From the NCBI GenBank assembly GCA_903953895.1, contig CAJBLH010000133.1, forward strand, positions 31,005-95,004: DNA of 64,000 nt. The letters are read 5' to 3'. The DNA is from an uncultured Desulfobacteraceae bacterium (GTDB lineage: Bacteria; Desulfobacterota; Desulfobacteria; Desulfobacterales; Desulfatirhabdiaceae). Both the position numbers and the translations under genes were made by a program. Position 1 is the stretch's first letter. Each line of letters begins with the position of its first letter. Under the pieces are notes generated by a model, which saw only the letters and a list, made by a program, of their open reading frames with translations, was not told where the DNA came from and did not search any database. This document shows, piece after piece, positions 49,101 to 57,220 of the stretch.

Positions 49101-49562
49101 GAGCCGGGCGCCGAGCGGGATGACAAGTTCCTGCGTTCCGGTAACGCCAAGAATCACGCTAGTCCGATTGCGGTCAAACGATCGATCCGATCCATATCCG
49201 GCGTCGATCATGGCCATTTTGGCGGTGACCAGTCCCAGCATCTGAGAGCTGTCCGTGGCTTCGAGAATTGCGGGCGGGATGCCAAACTCCGATGGATCGA
49301 AATCGATGGGGGATAGAAAACCACCGCGTTTGCTGTAAACATGATCGGGTGTTTTCGGGTCTGGATCAAAATAATCCTCTGGGGACCAGTGGGTCGGGGG
49401 GACATCGGTGATGGCGTCTATACCGTGAACGATCAGCCGCCAGAATCCTTTTGCGGTGGGAGATTTGGGGAAGATGCATCCAATCCCGATGATAGCGACC
49501 GGGGGCATCCGGGCTGGTTCAAATTCCGTAAAATCAATCTGTTTTTCAGTTTCTGTCATCAA
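43170..49562 (-). CDS. PfaA-like type I fatty acid/polyketide synthase (KS-AT-ACP-ACP-KR-DH)
   Basis: 2130 residues. Ketosynthase at about 20-465 with active Cys221 (VDAACASSL) and SMIGHTKAAAG; acyltransferase about 600-930 with GHSYGE (Ser708); two acyl carrier domains with DLGIDSIKRVEIL (Ser1169 and Ser1270); ketoreductase with TGGARGVTA at about 1567 and Tyr1753 (QVDYAMANE); C-terminal dehydratase-like hot-dog region with HILNGKPVVP (His1870). This is the domain set of PUFA-synthase subunit PfaA, but with only two ACPs and an added dehydratase-like region. The next gene upstream is PfaD-like. Product unknown; PfaB and PfaC are absent from the window. Confidence 0.9.
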   Translation of the reverse strand: MMTETEKQIDFTEFEPARMPPVAIIGIGCIFPKSPTAKGFWRLIVHGIDAITDVPPTHWSPEDYFDPDPKTPDHVYSKRGGFLSPIDFDPSEFGIPPAILEATDSSQMLGLVTAKMAMIDAGYGSDRSFDRNRTSVILGVTGTQELVIPLGARLSHPIWRKALIDSGLAPDKITEVMERISSGFVPWQENSFPGLLGNVVAGRICNRLDLGGTNCVVDAACASSLSAVHLALMELTTSRSDMVITGGVDTLNDIFMHMCFSRTQILSPSGDVRPFSKHADGTLLGEGLGMVILKRLTDAQRDKDRIYAVIKGIGTSSDAKSQSIYAPRADGQARALRAAYRQADICPATVELIEAHGTGTRVGDMVEFTALKQVFTEIPHPGSASPQHCALGSIKSMIGHTKAAAGSAGLIKAVLSLHHKVIPPTLKAQEQDPDMNIRNSPFYLNTTAKPWLSSRSHPRRAGVSAFGFGGSNFHAVLEEYNPKKTEIAWNGTVEILSLSAPSIEALTKNLTDWRAVAAKGLSNSSFSTLTATSRAAFSAHHPCRLLILLQQKDPDDLWADDMQSACSEALAALESHKDQPFWNTSRLFFGSEASDAKIAFLFPGQGSQYVGMGRELACVFPEVLDAIDTADNVFSTFSRESTLPEPVPFTLSDRIYPIDTSDAAANQSHKQALQSTRIAQPAIGAISLGMVKILEYFGITPDVTCGHSYGELTALVAAGWISADRFLELSVARGHVMEAAGSKDDAGMMIAVKAPIEALAAMARNTSFSITLANVNSPVQGVLSGSRDAIVQAEALCLEKGFSSVRLPVAAAFHSPLVQDAAEPFNAFLTSIDIRPSAIPVIANVTAKPYPDDPLAVKTLLGQQITHPVQFVGAIEQLYAMGARTFVEVGPRSILTGLVRSILKNRRTTVIAMDASSGKDSAILDLAKVICRLASAGYPVRLPCWEAGETAVPVRKPLMNVSISGANYQNPDTRLPADRSSRTSDPISHLSESPNSQPSIPPRKRVEPLEVSMSPNPRHFFTDPPAVTAIPSSSTVASALQTVQEGLRAMQSLQLQTAETHKLFLQTQTEAGKTLQQMMEHTRRIAEASLGISVMAPEIREPETKTRDSARTTDIDLHPIESPARPTEPSVNNSAIEARLLEVVSQLTGYPVEMLALDMDIEADLGIDSIKRVEILATLEEKMPGLPPIPPDTLGTLKTLGQIATVLMQQRNGDSNSKVSISSASSHTVHQPEQYDVEAGLLEVVSRLTGYPVEMLALDMDIEADLGIDSIKRVEILATLEEKMPGLPPIPPDTLGTLKTLGQISHFLKKKDATKLTAGQNTSRQPQTPPLPPADIYCPQRQILSAVQTDLTPGAWLLTATDQPIIITDDGADLSRKIAEAIVSEGMKAVVASADELLSETFVIRPAGLILVAPAPDNSLHNQDETDTVFLKKAFLLAKRFGKDILDAATSGGGLLASITCLDGAFGLLGKCSRPVPGGLAGLIKTAAIEWPAVVCRAIDVSPDWQAAGRLASEIHAALRSEDPENRIEIGLCPNLPSHMAYRLKLDSASYPVGSTRLDSQDVVVITGGARGVTARAAVALAEACRPTLVLLGRSPAPVPEPDWLSPAREPSEMKQAIVHHELPRNASPRELETAYRKHQANREILLTLSMIRSTGARVEYHAVDIRRAQELSDVLETVRTTCGPITAVIHGAGVLEDRLILDKTPEQFQVVFDTKVAGFLSLLDATRNDPLKHIVCFSSITARIGNRGQVDYAMANEVLNKTAHRESVIRKECRVVSINWGPWDGGMVDDSLRREFERNHIHLIPLDAGAHSMVQELQAGPEGPVEVVIGAGLLRPQPPETRQSLTAETLSLSLKREIDIDRYPILESHILNGKPVVPFALITEWLGHGALHENPGLQLSGLDDIRLLKGIRLDDGKKTIRLMTGKTRKNGSNFEMDIEIRDGFKDGIEVIHTRARAVLSNELSLPPEFDISRYLSNNHVYTRPMAEVYDKILFHGNALKGLQRILSLSPQAMVAELASAPPPDQWTTEPLRSRWIGDPLVLDAAFQMAIVWCFEQKGMVSLPSFGASYRQYCNRFPEEGVTAVLEIREASRNKMLGDFTFLNDHHDVIAKMTGYEAVMDISLQKAFRN
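45671..46142 (-). repeat. Near-identical tandem ACP-coding repeat inside the synthase gene
   Basis: Segments 45671-45840 and 45973-46142 encode the two ACP domains and differ at only about 11 of 170 bases by eye, nearly all silent. The flanking linkers differ. This indicates a recent duplication or ongoing gene conversion. Confidence 0.85.
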
Positions 49563-49766
49563 TCGTCTTTATACAACCTGATTGTCGGCGTATGGTGCCG
49601 GTTATTTTAATTCTCCTCTTCCCAGCGGGGGAGACCGGGAGGGGGGCTGTTGAAACAATGATCTAAGCCATGACTGTAAAGAATGGATTCACTTTCCTGG
49701 AAAAACAAAAATACATGTTTCCCATTGATACCATGGTTATCCAATAATCATCAATAGATAAGAACG

Positions 49767-51446
49767 CTATCGCAGATATTTTACAATGACATCCAGAGGC
49801 AGCGGTGAATAGGCGTCCATATCCGGAGGAAGGGCGACTCCCTGGCACCGAATCCAGCCGGCGCGCGTTAGAATGCACGCGCCGAACAACAAATTCATGG
49901 CAATGGTCAGGGTATCGCGGTTTTCAGGTTTTTCCAGAAAAGAACCCCGGGCCCAAGCATTGAAAGCCCCCATTGACGGGCCGCACCATATCTGGTAGTC
50001 CATTTTCCGGGAAGGATTTCCCGATGTCGCCCAGCGGGATGATTGTCCGAGATAAGAGCGAAAGACCAGCGCCATTTTATGCCGGGGATCCTGTTCCGCA
50101 CGGGCGATCTGACGGGGGTCCCGTTCTGTGAAAAATGCTCTTGTCCGCCGCCATTCTTCATCCAGTGTGGATTTGAAAATATCCCGCTCCAGTTGCAGGC
50201 GGGTTTTTTCAGGAATATTCTCCAGGCGGTCATATGCGGCATAAAGTTCATAGAGCTTGGCTGCGCGCTGAGCAAACATGGTGCCGCGCTTGAGTACCTG
50301 AACCTTGCCTCCCATTTCGAACATGTCGGCTGCCGGGGCCATGGCGACATCCGCTTGCCTGACTTCTGCCAGAAGCCGGCGCACATTTTCGGATGTTCCG
50401 GCTTCCACACAGGCCTGATTGACGGAACCCGTCAGAATATAGGCGGCTCCCATCGAAAAAGCGGCTGCGGCGGCCTGCGGTGTGCCGATACCACCGCCAA
50501 GACCAACGGGAATGGACTGTGGATACCGGTGGGAGGTGACCATTTCGTTACGCAGCGCAATGATTGTCGGAAGCAGGGAGATGGCCGGCCGGTTATCGGT
50601 ATGACCGCCGGAATCGGCTTCTGCAGTCAGACTGTCGGCCATGGGAACATGCCGGGCCAGCTCGGCCTGTTGCCGGGTCAGGAGGTTGCTTTCAACGAGC
50701 TTCAAGAGAATTTTCTCCGGAGGCGGAGAAAAAAAGCGATGGGCCACTTCTTCCCGGGACACCTTGGCAACCACCTGATTGGGGCAGACGATATTTCCCT
50801 GACTGTTCTGATAAATTCCTGAAACCCGGTACTGCACGAGGAAAGGTGTCAGGTTCAGATAGGCCGAGGCGCAGACCTTGCGAATACCGTGTTTAAGGTA
50901 CAGACCGACCACGGCCGCTTCCAGTTCCGGATCACCGGGGCTGTGAATCAGGTTGAACCCGTAGGGCAGGTCTGCCAGCTTTTCCCGGACATCGTAGATG
51001 GCGGCTTCGACTTCATCCGGGGTTAACCCGGCTGCACCGTAGAACCCCATCATTCCGGCTTTTCCCAGTGCTTCGACCATGGCGGTCGATGTGATGCCGT
51101 TGGCCATGGCACCGCCGACATAAGCATACCGAAGATGGTGGCGTTTTTTGAATTCGGGATCTCCCAGATTTTCCGGGGGCAGGGGAGGGGCAAAGGCCAG
51201 AACCGGATAACTGCTCCCGGAAAGACCGCCCTCCGGCAGCTTACCGGCAGATTTCGGGTTTCCGGACAGCTCGAAAGTGAGGCAACCGCCCTTGGCTGCG
51301 GCGGGCTGTCCGTTTCGATCCGCCAGAACAAATGGCTGGTTCAGAGAATAGAGGGCATCTTGAATATTTTCAACACCGCTTTGCGGCAGCCAATCCCCCT
51401 GGGTCCAGAGGCAGCTATGCCTGGAATGCGTCGGTGCATCATGCAT
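49767..51446 (-). CDS. pfaD: PfaD-family trans-acting enoyl reductase
   Basis: 559 residues of the 2-nitropropane-dioxygenase-like flavin TIM-barrel family used in PUFA and related synthases. Seen are YAYVGGAMANGITST, GFNLIHSPGDP, IPVGLGGGIGTPQAAAAAFSMGAAYILTGS (FMN phosphate region), the insertion with GTMFAQRAAKLYELY, and the C-terminal WCGPSMGAFNAWARGSFL signature. It would reduce enoyl intermediates on the ACPs of the adjacent synthase. Lies 204 bases upstream of it on the same strand. Confidence 0.92.
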   Translation of the reverse strand: MHDAPTHSRHSCLWTQGDWLPQSGVENIQDALYSLNQPFVLADRNGQPAAAKGGCLTFELSGNPKSAGKLPEGGLSGSSYPVLAFAPPLPPENLGDPEFKKRHHLRYAYVGGAMANGITSTAMVEALGKAGMMGFYGAAGLTPDEVEAAIYDVREKLADLPYGFNLIHSPGDPELEAAVVGLYLKHGIRKVCASAYLNLTPFLVQYRVSGIYQNSQGNIVCPNQVVAKVSREEVAHRFFSPPPEKILLKLVESNLLTRQQAELARHVPMADSLTAEADSGGHTDNRPAISLLPTIIALRNEMVTSHRYPQSIPVGLGGGIGTPQAAAAAFSMGAAYILTGSVNQACVEAGTSENVRRLLAEVRQADVAMAPAADMFEMGGKVQVLKRGTMFAQRAAKLYELYAAYDRLENIPEKTRLQLERDIFKSTLDEEWRRTRAFFTERDPRQIARAEQDPRHKMALVFRSYLGQSSRWATSGNPSRKMDYQIWCGPSMGAFNAWARGSFLEKPENRDTLTIAMNLLFGACILTRAGWIRCQGVALPPDMDAYSPLPLDVIVKYLR

Positions 51447-52056
51447 GTTTGATGTAATCAGCCGGATATTGATCGGATAATATGTTCATGGCGTAATTTT
51501 TAATCAAAATATTGGCGGGTGTCAAGAAAGATAACCCGGAGACATGGTGATGTTCTGATATTATCGCATATAAATTAACCTCGCAACGTCTGATAAGATT
51601 CAAATGTCATGCCTTGAAATTCGTTTTCGCCGGAGCTTCTCCCGTACATCAAGATGGCAGTGGACAAAGACCGCCGGCCGGGTAGCCGTTGTTTTTCTTC
51701 TGGGACTTTCCCGACAAGAACGGGCGGGCGGAAACCTCATGGACCGCCTGTTTTCGCCTGCACCGGATGAAATCCGGGATCGCCTCGATGCCAGGGAAAC
51801 ACTTCCGTTGACTGCTTAAACCAGATAAATACAGATGTGAAGCCGCTGATTTTATGTGCCGGGCAATTCCGTGCCTAAATTTATGATCACTTCCCCATCT
51901 TAATTTCTTCCTGTGTATCTAGCTAAACCCGATAAAAATTGGCAGAACAACGACGCAATCAACAGTCGTAACCCATGTCGATTCCCCGCAACCTATCCGC
52001 AACCAGCCAAAACAAAAAGGTCGTAACCCATAAGGATTACGACCTTTATTTTCAAG
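51447..52056. other. Intergenic region between pfaD and tRNA-Leu
   Basis: About 600 bases with no supported gene apart from the tRNA terminator at its right end. A 71-codon ORF (51604-51819) shows no recognisable protein features. Confidence 0.5.
52014..52047 (-). terminator. Rho-independent terminator of tRNA-Leu
   Basis: On the minus strand a stem AAAGGTCGTAA/TTACGACCTTT (about 11 bp) is followed by TTTTTGTTTT. It begins 10 bases past the tRNA 3' end. Confidence 0.88.
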
Positions 52057-52143
52057 TGGTGCCGAAGGGGAGACTCGAACTCCCACCGGAGTACTCCGAC
52101 TAGACCCTGAACCTAGCGCGTCTACCAGTTCCGCCACTTCGGC
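52057..52143 (-). tRNA. tRNA-Leu (anticodon CAG)
   Basis: An 87-nt class II tRNA with acceptor stem GCCGAAG/CTTCGGC, encoded CCA, long variable arm, TTCGAGT T-loop and anticodon loop TTCAGGG giving CAG. Length and layout match bacterial tRNA-Leu. Confidence 0.97.
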
Positions 52144-52185
52144 AAATTGAACATCAAATAGATTGATTTAATGTTCAATTTGGTC

Positions 52186-52214
52186 TATTTAGTTTTTTTT
52201 TAAGTTCGTGTCAA
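52186..52214 (-). promoter_or_regulatory. Sigma-70-type promoter of tRNA-Leu
   Basis: On the minus strand TTGACA (52214-52209) is separated by 17 bases from TAAATA (52191-52186), about 42 bases upstream of the tRNA. An 11-bp perfect inverted repeat (52144-52154 with 52171-52181) lies in the leader. Confidence 0.75.
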
Positions 52215-52244
52215 GCTAATTGTTTTTCGGGATAAAAATTTTTC

Positions 52245-53204
52245 ATGAAACTTATCAACAGGCTGGATCATATCGACCGTCCTTATAGGAATGCGGTCAT
52301 CACCATCGGTAATTTCGACGGCGTTCACATTGGACATCAATCGCTTTTTCATGAAGTCATCGAAAAGGCGGAAGAGATCGGCGGTACTTCCATTGCCATG
52401 ACATTCGATCCTCATCCGCTGCGGGTAGTGAATCACAGCAAGACATTGTCGCTGATCACTCTGGTCGAACACAAACTGGAGCTGATATGCGCCTCGGGTA
52501 TCGATGTATTGATCTGTATCCCGTTTACTCATGAATTTGCCGCCATGTCCGCCAGGTCTTTTGTCGAACTACTCGTCAACCAGGTGGGAATCAAAGCTAT
52601 CATTGCCGGAAAGGATTACACTTTCGGCAGGGAACGGGAAGGCAACGTAGATCTCTTGAAACGCCTAGGACAGGAAATGGGCTTTGAAGTCCTGATCTCC
52701 GAATGGATTGAGGCGTCAGTGGCCCGGCCAGGAATCAGGCCCGGCAGAATCAGCAGCACGCGAATCCGGGATTTGATTTCAAAGGGCAAGGTCGCATCAG
52801 CCAAAAAATTGCTGGGCCGGTTCTATCAGATACGCGGCCCCGTGGTCAGCGGCCGCAACCGCGGGGGAAAGCTCCTGGGATTTCCTACCGCCAACGTCGT
52901 GCTTCAGGAAGAACTCTGCCCCAAGACCGGCGTATATGCCGTAACGGTCGAATGCCTGGCCAGGCAATTCATGGGGGTTGCCAACATTGGCTACAGCCCC
53001 ACCTTCAGTGACAATATCTTTACGGTTGAAGTCCATATTCTCGACTTTCATAACGATATTTATGGAAAGCATGTCCGGGTGAACTTTGTCAAGCGCATCC
53101 GGGACGAGATTAGATTTTCCGGCGTCACCGAGCTTTCGAATCAGATCCGAAAAGATATCGCCTACGCGCGTGAAGTGCTTTCGCAACTGGTTTCACCTGC
53201 ATGA
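52245..53204 (+). CDS. ribF: Bifunctional riboflavin kinase / FAD synthetase
   Basis: 319 residues. The N-terminal nucleotidyltransferase domain has ITIGNFDGVHIGHQ and STRIRDLISKG; the C-terminal kinase domain has GGKLLGFPTANV and VANIGYSPTF. It makes FMN and FAD from riboflavin. No FMN riboswitch-like sequence is seen upstream. Its stop overlaps the next start (ATGA). Confidence 0.96.
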   Translation: MKLINRLDHIDRPYRNAVITIGNFDGVHIGHQSLFHEVIEKAEEIGGTSIAMTFDPHPLRVVNHSKTLSLITLVEHKLELICASGIDVLICIPFTHEFAAMSARSFVELLVNQVGIKAIIAGKDYTFGREREGNVDLLKRLGQEMGFEVLISEWIEASVARPGIRPGRISSTRIRDLISKGKVASAKKLLGRFYQIRGPVVSGRNRGGKLLGFPTANVVLQEELCPKTGVYAVTVECLARQFMGVANIGYSPTFSDNIFTVEVHILDFHNDIYGKHVRVNFVKRIRDEIRFSGVTELSNQIRKDIAYAREVLSQLVSPA

Positions 53205-54301
53205 AAAAAACTGCGTCACTGTCTCTGTTCATCGGTCTGGTTGTTTCCATCGCCGCTCTTTACCTGGCATTCAGACAGGTTCCCATCAGCGATCTGACAG
53301 CCTACCTGAAATCCATCAATTATCTTTGGATCATACCAACGATCCTTCTGGCGCTCGGCGGATTCATGCTGCGAATTTATCGCTGGCAACTGATTTTAAA
53401 AGCCTCTCAGCCGGTCGGTTTCTGGCAGGCATTTCATCCGCTGATGATCGGCTTCATGCTGAACTGTATTCTGCCGGGAAGGGTGGGCGAAGTGGCCCGG
53501 CCGATCATCCTGTTTCAAAAAGAACATGTTCCGTTTTCAACGGGTCTGGCAACCGTCGCTGCAGAGCGGACCTTCGATGCTGTAATCCTGCTGATGCTCT
53601 TTGCCTGGATGCTCACGGTGGTTCAGATCGATCCGGTGATGGAAATTCATTTCGGCGGGTATGTTCTCAACAAAACCCTGCTGATCAACGCTGCGACCGG
53701 GATTACGAGGCTGTGCCTGTTGCTGTTGGTCGCAATTGTTCTGGTGGCCTTGGAGTCCACCCGGAGTTGGATCAACCATTTATTCCTCAAAATCCCCAAA
53801 CTCTTTTTTTTCACCAGTCTGGCGTTTCAGGATGTGATTTACCGGCGATTCAGCCTGGTACTGGTTCGGTTTACGCTCAGTTTTTCCAAAGGGTTTCTGC
53901 TGCTCAGGGAACCCGGAAAAATGGCGGCGTGTTTTGCTCTTTCATTCTTGATCTGGGGATTGAATGTTTTATCTTATTACACGATGACCCTGGGGGCACC
54001 AGGCGTCCACCTGTCTTTTGCCGAACTGACGGTGGTGATGGTCATTGTCTGTCTGTTCATCTCGATTCCTTCCGTACCGGGATTCTGGGGAATATGGGAG
54101 GCCGGGGGGGTTTTTGCACTGGCGCTTTTCGGTGTCTCCGCCAAGGATGCCGCAGGTTTTACCCTGGCCAATCATGCCGTCCAGATGCTGCCGGTCATTG
54201 TGGTTGGCATGGGATCAGCGGTGATAACGGGCGTAAATATCTGGCAGGTTTCCCGTCAAATCGGCGGAGAAGTCTCCGCGATCAGGAAATCAGGAGACTG
54301 A
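53201..54301 (+). CDS. Flippase-like integral membrane protein (LPG synthase TM / AglD family)
   Basis: 366 residues with about eight hydrophobic segments. It shows YLWIIPTILLALGGF, GFMLNCILPGRVGEVARP and SIPSVPGFWGIWEAGGVFAL, typical of the UPF0104 family of proposed lipid-linked substrate flippases. The start overlaps ribF by four bases. The substrate is unknown. Confidence 0.85.
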   Translation: MKKTASLSLFIGLVVSIAALYLAFRQVPISDLTAYLKSINYLWIIPTILLALGGFMLRIYRWQLILKASQPVGFWQAFHPLMIGFMLNCILPGRVGEVARPIILFQKEHVPFSTGLATVAAERTFDAVILLMLFAWMLTVVQIDPVMEIHFGGYVLNKTLLINAATGITRLCLLLLVAIVLVALESTRSWINHLFLKIPKLFFFTSLAFQDVIYRRFSLVLVRFTLSFSKGFLLLREPGKMAACFALSFLIWGLNVLSYYTMTLGAPGVHLSFAELTVVMVIVCLFISIPSVPGFWGIWEAGGVFALALFGVSAKDAAGFTLANHAVQMLPVIVVGMGSAVITGVNIWQVSRQIGGEVSAIRKSGD

Positions 54302-54352
54302 TGGCATTGATCGGGACAGTCCCCTGAACACGAATTCTTTTGAGACATTGTT

Positions 54353-54862
54353 ATGGCACTCCTTGACATATTGGAATATCCGGACGGATTTCTAAGCAAA
54401 CCCGTCCTGCCGGTCACAGGTATCACCGGCGAACTTCAGCAGAAGATCGATGACATGGCGCAAACCATGTACCATGCGCCGGGTGTGGGGCTGGCGGCAT
54501 CACAAGTGGGGCTGAATCAGTGCATCCTGGTGTATGACGTGTCTCCCCGAGACGAAAATCGCGCACTGCATGTTCTGATCAATCCAAGAATTGTCTGTCA
54601 GGAAGGGGAAATTCTTTCCGAGGGTGAGGGTTGTCTAAGTGTTCCGGATTACCGCTCCGACGTTATCCGTTATTCACAGATTCGGGTGGAAGGCTGCGAT
54701 CGAGACGGAAAGCTGCTTGTATTCGATGCGGAAGGTTATCTGGCCATTGTATTGCAGCATGAAATCGATCACCTCCAGGGCGTTTTGTTTATTGACCGCA
54801 TCAGTGTACTCAAACGCAATTTATATAAAAAACGCATCAAAAAGCGACTGAGACAGTCATGA
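54353..54862 (+). CDS. def: Peptide deformylase
   Basis: 169 residues. All three metal-site motifs are seen: GVGLAASQVG, EGCLSVP (Cys ligand) and QHEIDHLQG (His ligands and Glu). Removes the formyl group from nascent proteins. The stop overlaps the start of fmt, its usual partner. Confidence 0.97.
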   Translation: MALLDILEYPDGFLSKPVLPVTGITGELQQKIDDMAQTMYHAPGVGLAASQVGLNQCILVYDVSPRDENRALHVLINPRIVCQEGEILSEGEGCLSVPDYRSDVIRYSQIRVEGCDRDGKLLVFDAEGYLAIVLQHEIDHLQGVLFIDRISVLKRNLYKKRIKKRLRQS

Positions 54863-55800
54863 TATCTTCCTATCGCATCGTATTCATGGGAACCCCCGAA
54901 TTCGCGGTTCCAGCACTTAAAAGACTTTGTGGGAGCGGACACGTGATACTTCAGGTGGTTACTCAGCCGGACCGGCCCAAGGGACGCGGAAAGACGGTTG
55001 TTTTTCCCCCGGTCAAAACGGCTGCGCTGGAGTTAGGGTGTCCGGTTCTTCAGCCCGAGTCAGTCCGTACCCCGGAATTCAGTGACGTGATCTCACGCCT
55101 TGATCCGGATATGCTGGTTGTTGTGGCTTACGGTCATGTCCTGCCCCAGCGGATACTGGAAATCCCGAAACAGGGACCCATCAACATTCATGCATCCCTG
55201 CTTCCCAAATACCGGGGACCTGCGCCTATTCAATGGGCTGTTATCAACCGTGAAAAAGAAACCGGTGTTACCCTGATGCTGATGGACAAAGGACTGGATA
55301 CGGGAGATATGCTCTCGTCGGCATCGGTACCGATTCTTCCCGATGACACATCCGGGTCTCTGCATGACCGACTGGCCCTGCTTGGAGCGGATCTGTTGAT
55401 TCAAACATTGAAATATTATCCGGTACACCGTAAAAACGCTGTCCCCCAGGTTCATGAACAGGCAACCTATGCACCGCTTCTAAAAAAAGAAGACGGCCAC
55501 CTGGACTGGCGGCAGACCGCCGACGAACTCGAAGCCAAAATCCGTGGCATGTCGCCCTGGCCAGGAGCATTCAGTTTTTGTGACGGAAAACGGATCAAGA
55601 TATATCGGGCCGGTCGAAAATCCGTTGTAATGCAGGAGGCTCCCGGCACGGTACTGAAGGGATTTTCCGATGAACTGACCGTGGTGGCCGGCAAGGATGC
55701 GCTGATCATTCTTGAGCTTCAGGGTGAATCCGGGAAACGCCTTCCGGTGCGTGATTTTCTGCGTGGTCACCCCATTTTGCCGGGAACCGTGCTGACATAG
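54859..55800 (+). CDS. fmt: Methionyl-tRNA formyltransferase
   Basis: 313 residues. The formyl-transfer motifs HASLLPKYRGPAPIQWA and DKGLDTGDML are present, with the C-terminal tRNA-binding domain after about 205. Translationally coupled to def (ATGA). Confidence 0.97.
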   Translation: MISSYRIVFMGTPEFAVPALKRLCGSGHVILQVVTQPDRPKGRGKTVVFPPVKTAALELGCPVLQPESVRTPEFSDVISRLDPDMLVVVAYGHVLPQRILEIPKQGPINIHASLLPKYRGPAPIQWAVINREKETGVTLMLMDKGLDTGDMLSSASVPILPDDTSGSLHDRLALLGADLLIQTLKYYPVHRKNAVPQVHEQATYAPLLKKEDGHLDWRQTADELEAKIRGMSPWPGAFSFCDGKRIKIYRAGRKSVVMQEAPGTVLKGFSDELTVVAGKDALIILELQGESGKRLPVRDFLRGHPILPGTVLT

Positions 55801-55848
55801 GTACTTTCAATCCGATCCCATGACAGGTTACGCCCCATACGAGGTTTC

Positions 55849-57207
55849 ATGCAGCCCCATTCTCGTCTGATTGCCTTGAACATCCTGAATGAAGTGGACC
55901 AGGACAAAAATACCCTGGATCATATTCTGGAGGCTGCCTTTACGCGTTTTGCCGATTTGCCACAGCGGGAGAAGAATCTGACATTTTCCATCGTTTATGG
56001 GGTGCTGCGGTATCGGTACCGCCTGGATTGGATACTTGGCCACTTTTCCAGAACCGGAACCGACAAACTCGATCCGGAAATCCGCAACATCCTTAGGATC
56101 GGTCTGTTTCAGGTGGTCTATCTGAACCGCATCCCCCCATCGGCTGCCGTTCATACCGCGGTTGATCTGGCCAAAACCCTGAAAAAACCGTGGCTGGCGA
56201 AATTTGTCAATGCCGTGTTGCGTGCTGCCGTCGGAAAATACCCGGAACTGAAGCATCCGAATGTGGAAAATGATCCGATTTCGGCGATTGCCGTTGAAAC
56301 ATCCATGCCCCCGTGGCTCATCTATCGGTGGATTCCCCGGTTCGGCCTGTCGGAGGCCCGGATGCTCTGCAACAGCACCAACGATATTCCGCCCCTGACC
56401 CTTCGAGTCAACACGCTTAAAACCACCCGAAGCGATTTTCTGGAATCCGCAGGCGTTTCCGCCCATCGGATGGAAGCGACCTCCTTTTCTCCGGATGGCC
56501 TCCGACTGGACCACCCTCAAGAGCTGATCACGGCTATGCCGGGATTTCAAGATGGTTTGTTTCTGGCACAGGATGAAGCCGCCCAGCTTGTCACGCTGCT
56601 GCTCGATCCCCAACCCGAAGAAACCGTTCTGGATGCCTGTGCCGGCATGGGCGGAAAAACCGGTCATATCGCTCAGCAGATGAGAAATACGGGACATATC
56701 CTGGCCACGGATATCAGTTCGGACAAGCTTAAAAGAATTCATCCGGAAATGCGCCGCCTGGGAATATCCATTGTGGATACACAGGCGCTTGACCTCAGCC
56801 GGCCCATAGAATCAAGCAGGACTGAAACATTCGACCGGGTGCTGCTGGATGCTCCCTGCTCCGGCCTCGGCGTTCTTCGCCGCAACCCGGATATCAAATG
56901 GAAGTCCTCTCCGGAGCGGATCGCGCACTGCCAAATCCGGCAAATCGATTTTCTGGGCCGGGCATCGCAGTTTGTCAAACCTTCGGGGGTTCTGGTCTAT
57001 GCGGTGTGCAGCATGGAGCCTGAAGAAAACGAATCCGTGGTCATGGCATTTCTATCCGATCACTCAGAATTTACGGTCGCGCAGAATGCTATCGGAATGT
57101 CCCCTCACATCCGTTCTCTGATAACACCCGAAGGATATCTGAAAACATTTCCGCATCTTCACGGCATGGACGGTTTTTTTGCCGTCCGGTTCAGAAGATG
57201 CGCCTGA
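55849..57207 (+). CDS. rsmB: 16S rRNA m5C967 methyltransferase
   Basis: 452 residues. An N-terminal NusB-like domain (about 1-135) precedes the methyltransferase domain with DACAGMGGKTGHIAQ (SAM site), DAPCSGLGVLRRNPDIKW and VYAVCSMEPEENE, the last giving the catalytic Cys. Modifies 16S rRNA. Confidence 0.95.
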   Translation: MQPHSRLIALNILNEVDQDKNTLDHILEAAFTRFADLPQREKNLTFSIVYGVLRYRYRLDWILGHFSRTGTDKLDPEIRNILRIGLFQVVYLNRIPPSAAVHTAVDLAKTLKKPWLAKFVNAVLRAAVGKYPELKHPNVENDPISAIAVETSMPPWLIYRWIPRFGLSEARMLCNSTNDIPPLTLRVNTLKTTRSDFLESAGVSAHRMEATSFSPDGLRLDHPQELITAMPGFQDGLFLAQDEAAQLVTLLLDPQPEETVLDACAGMGGKTGHIAQQMRNTGHILATDISSDKLKRIHPEMRRLGISIVDTQALDLSRPIESSRTETFDRVLLDAPCSGLGVLRRNPDIKWKSSPERIAHCQIRQIDFLGRASQFVKPSGVLVYAVCSMEPEENESVVMAFLSDHSEFTVAQNAIGMSPHIRSLITPEGYLKTFPHLHGMDGFFAVRFRRCA

Positions 57208-57220
57208 ATCAGGAGGAATC

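Noticed and set aside
51604..51819. 71-codon frame after pfaD
   Set aside because: No ribosome-binding site, no family resemblance, biased composition.
51919..52137. 72-codon frame with MAELVDALGSGSSRSTPVGV
   Set aside because: This is the well-known artefact of translating a tRNA-Leu gene on its own strand; no protein is expected.
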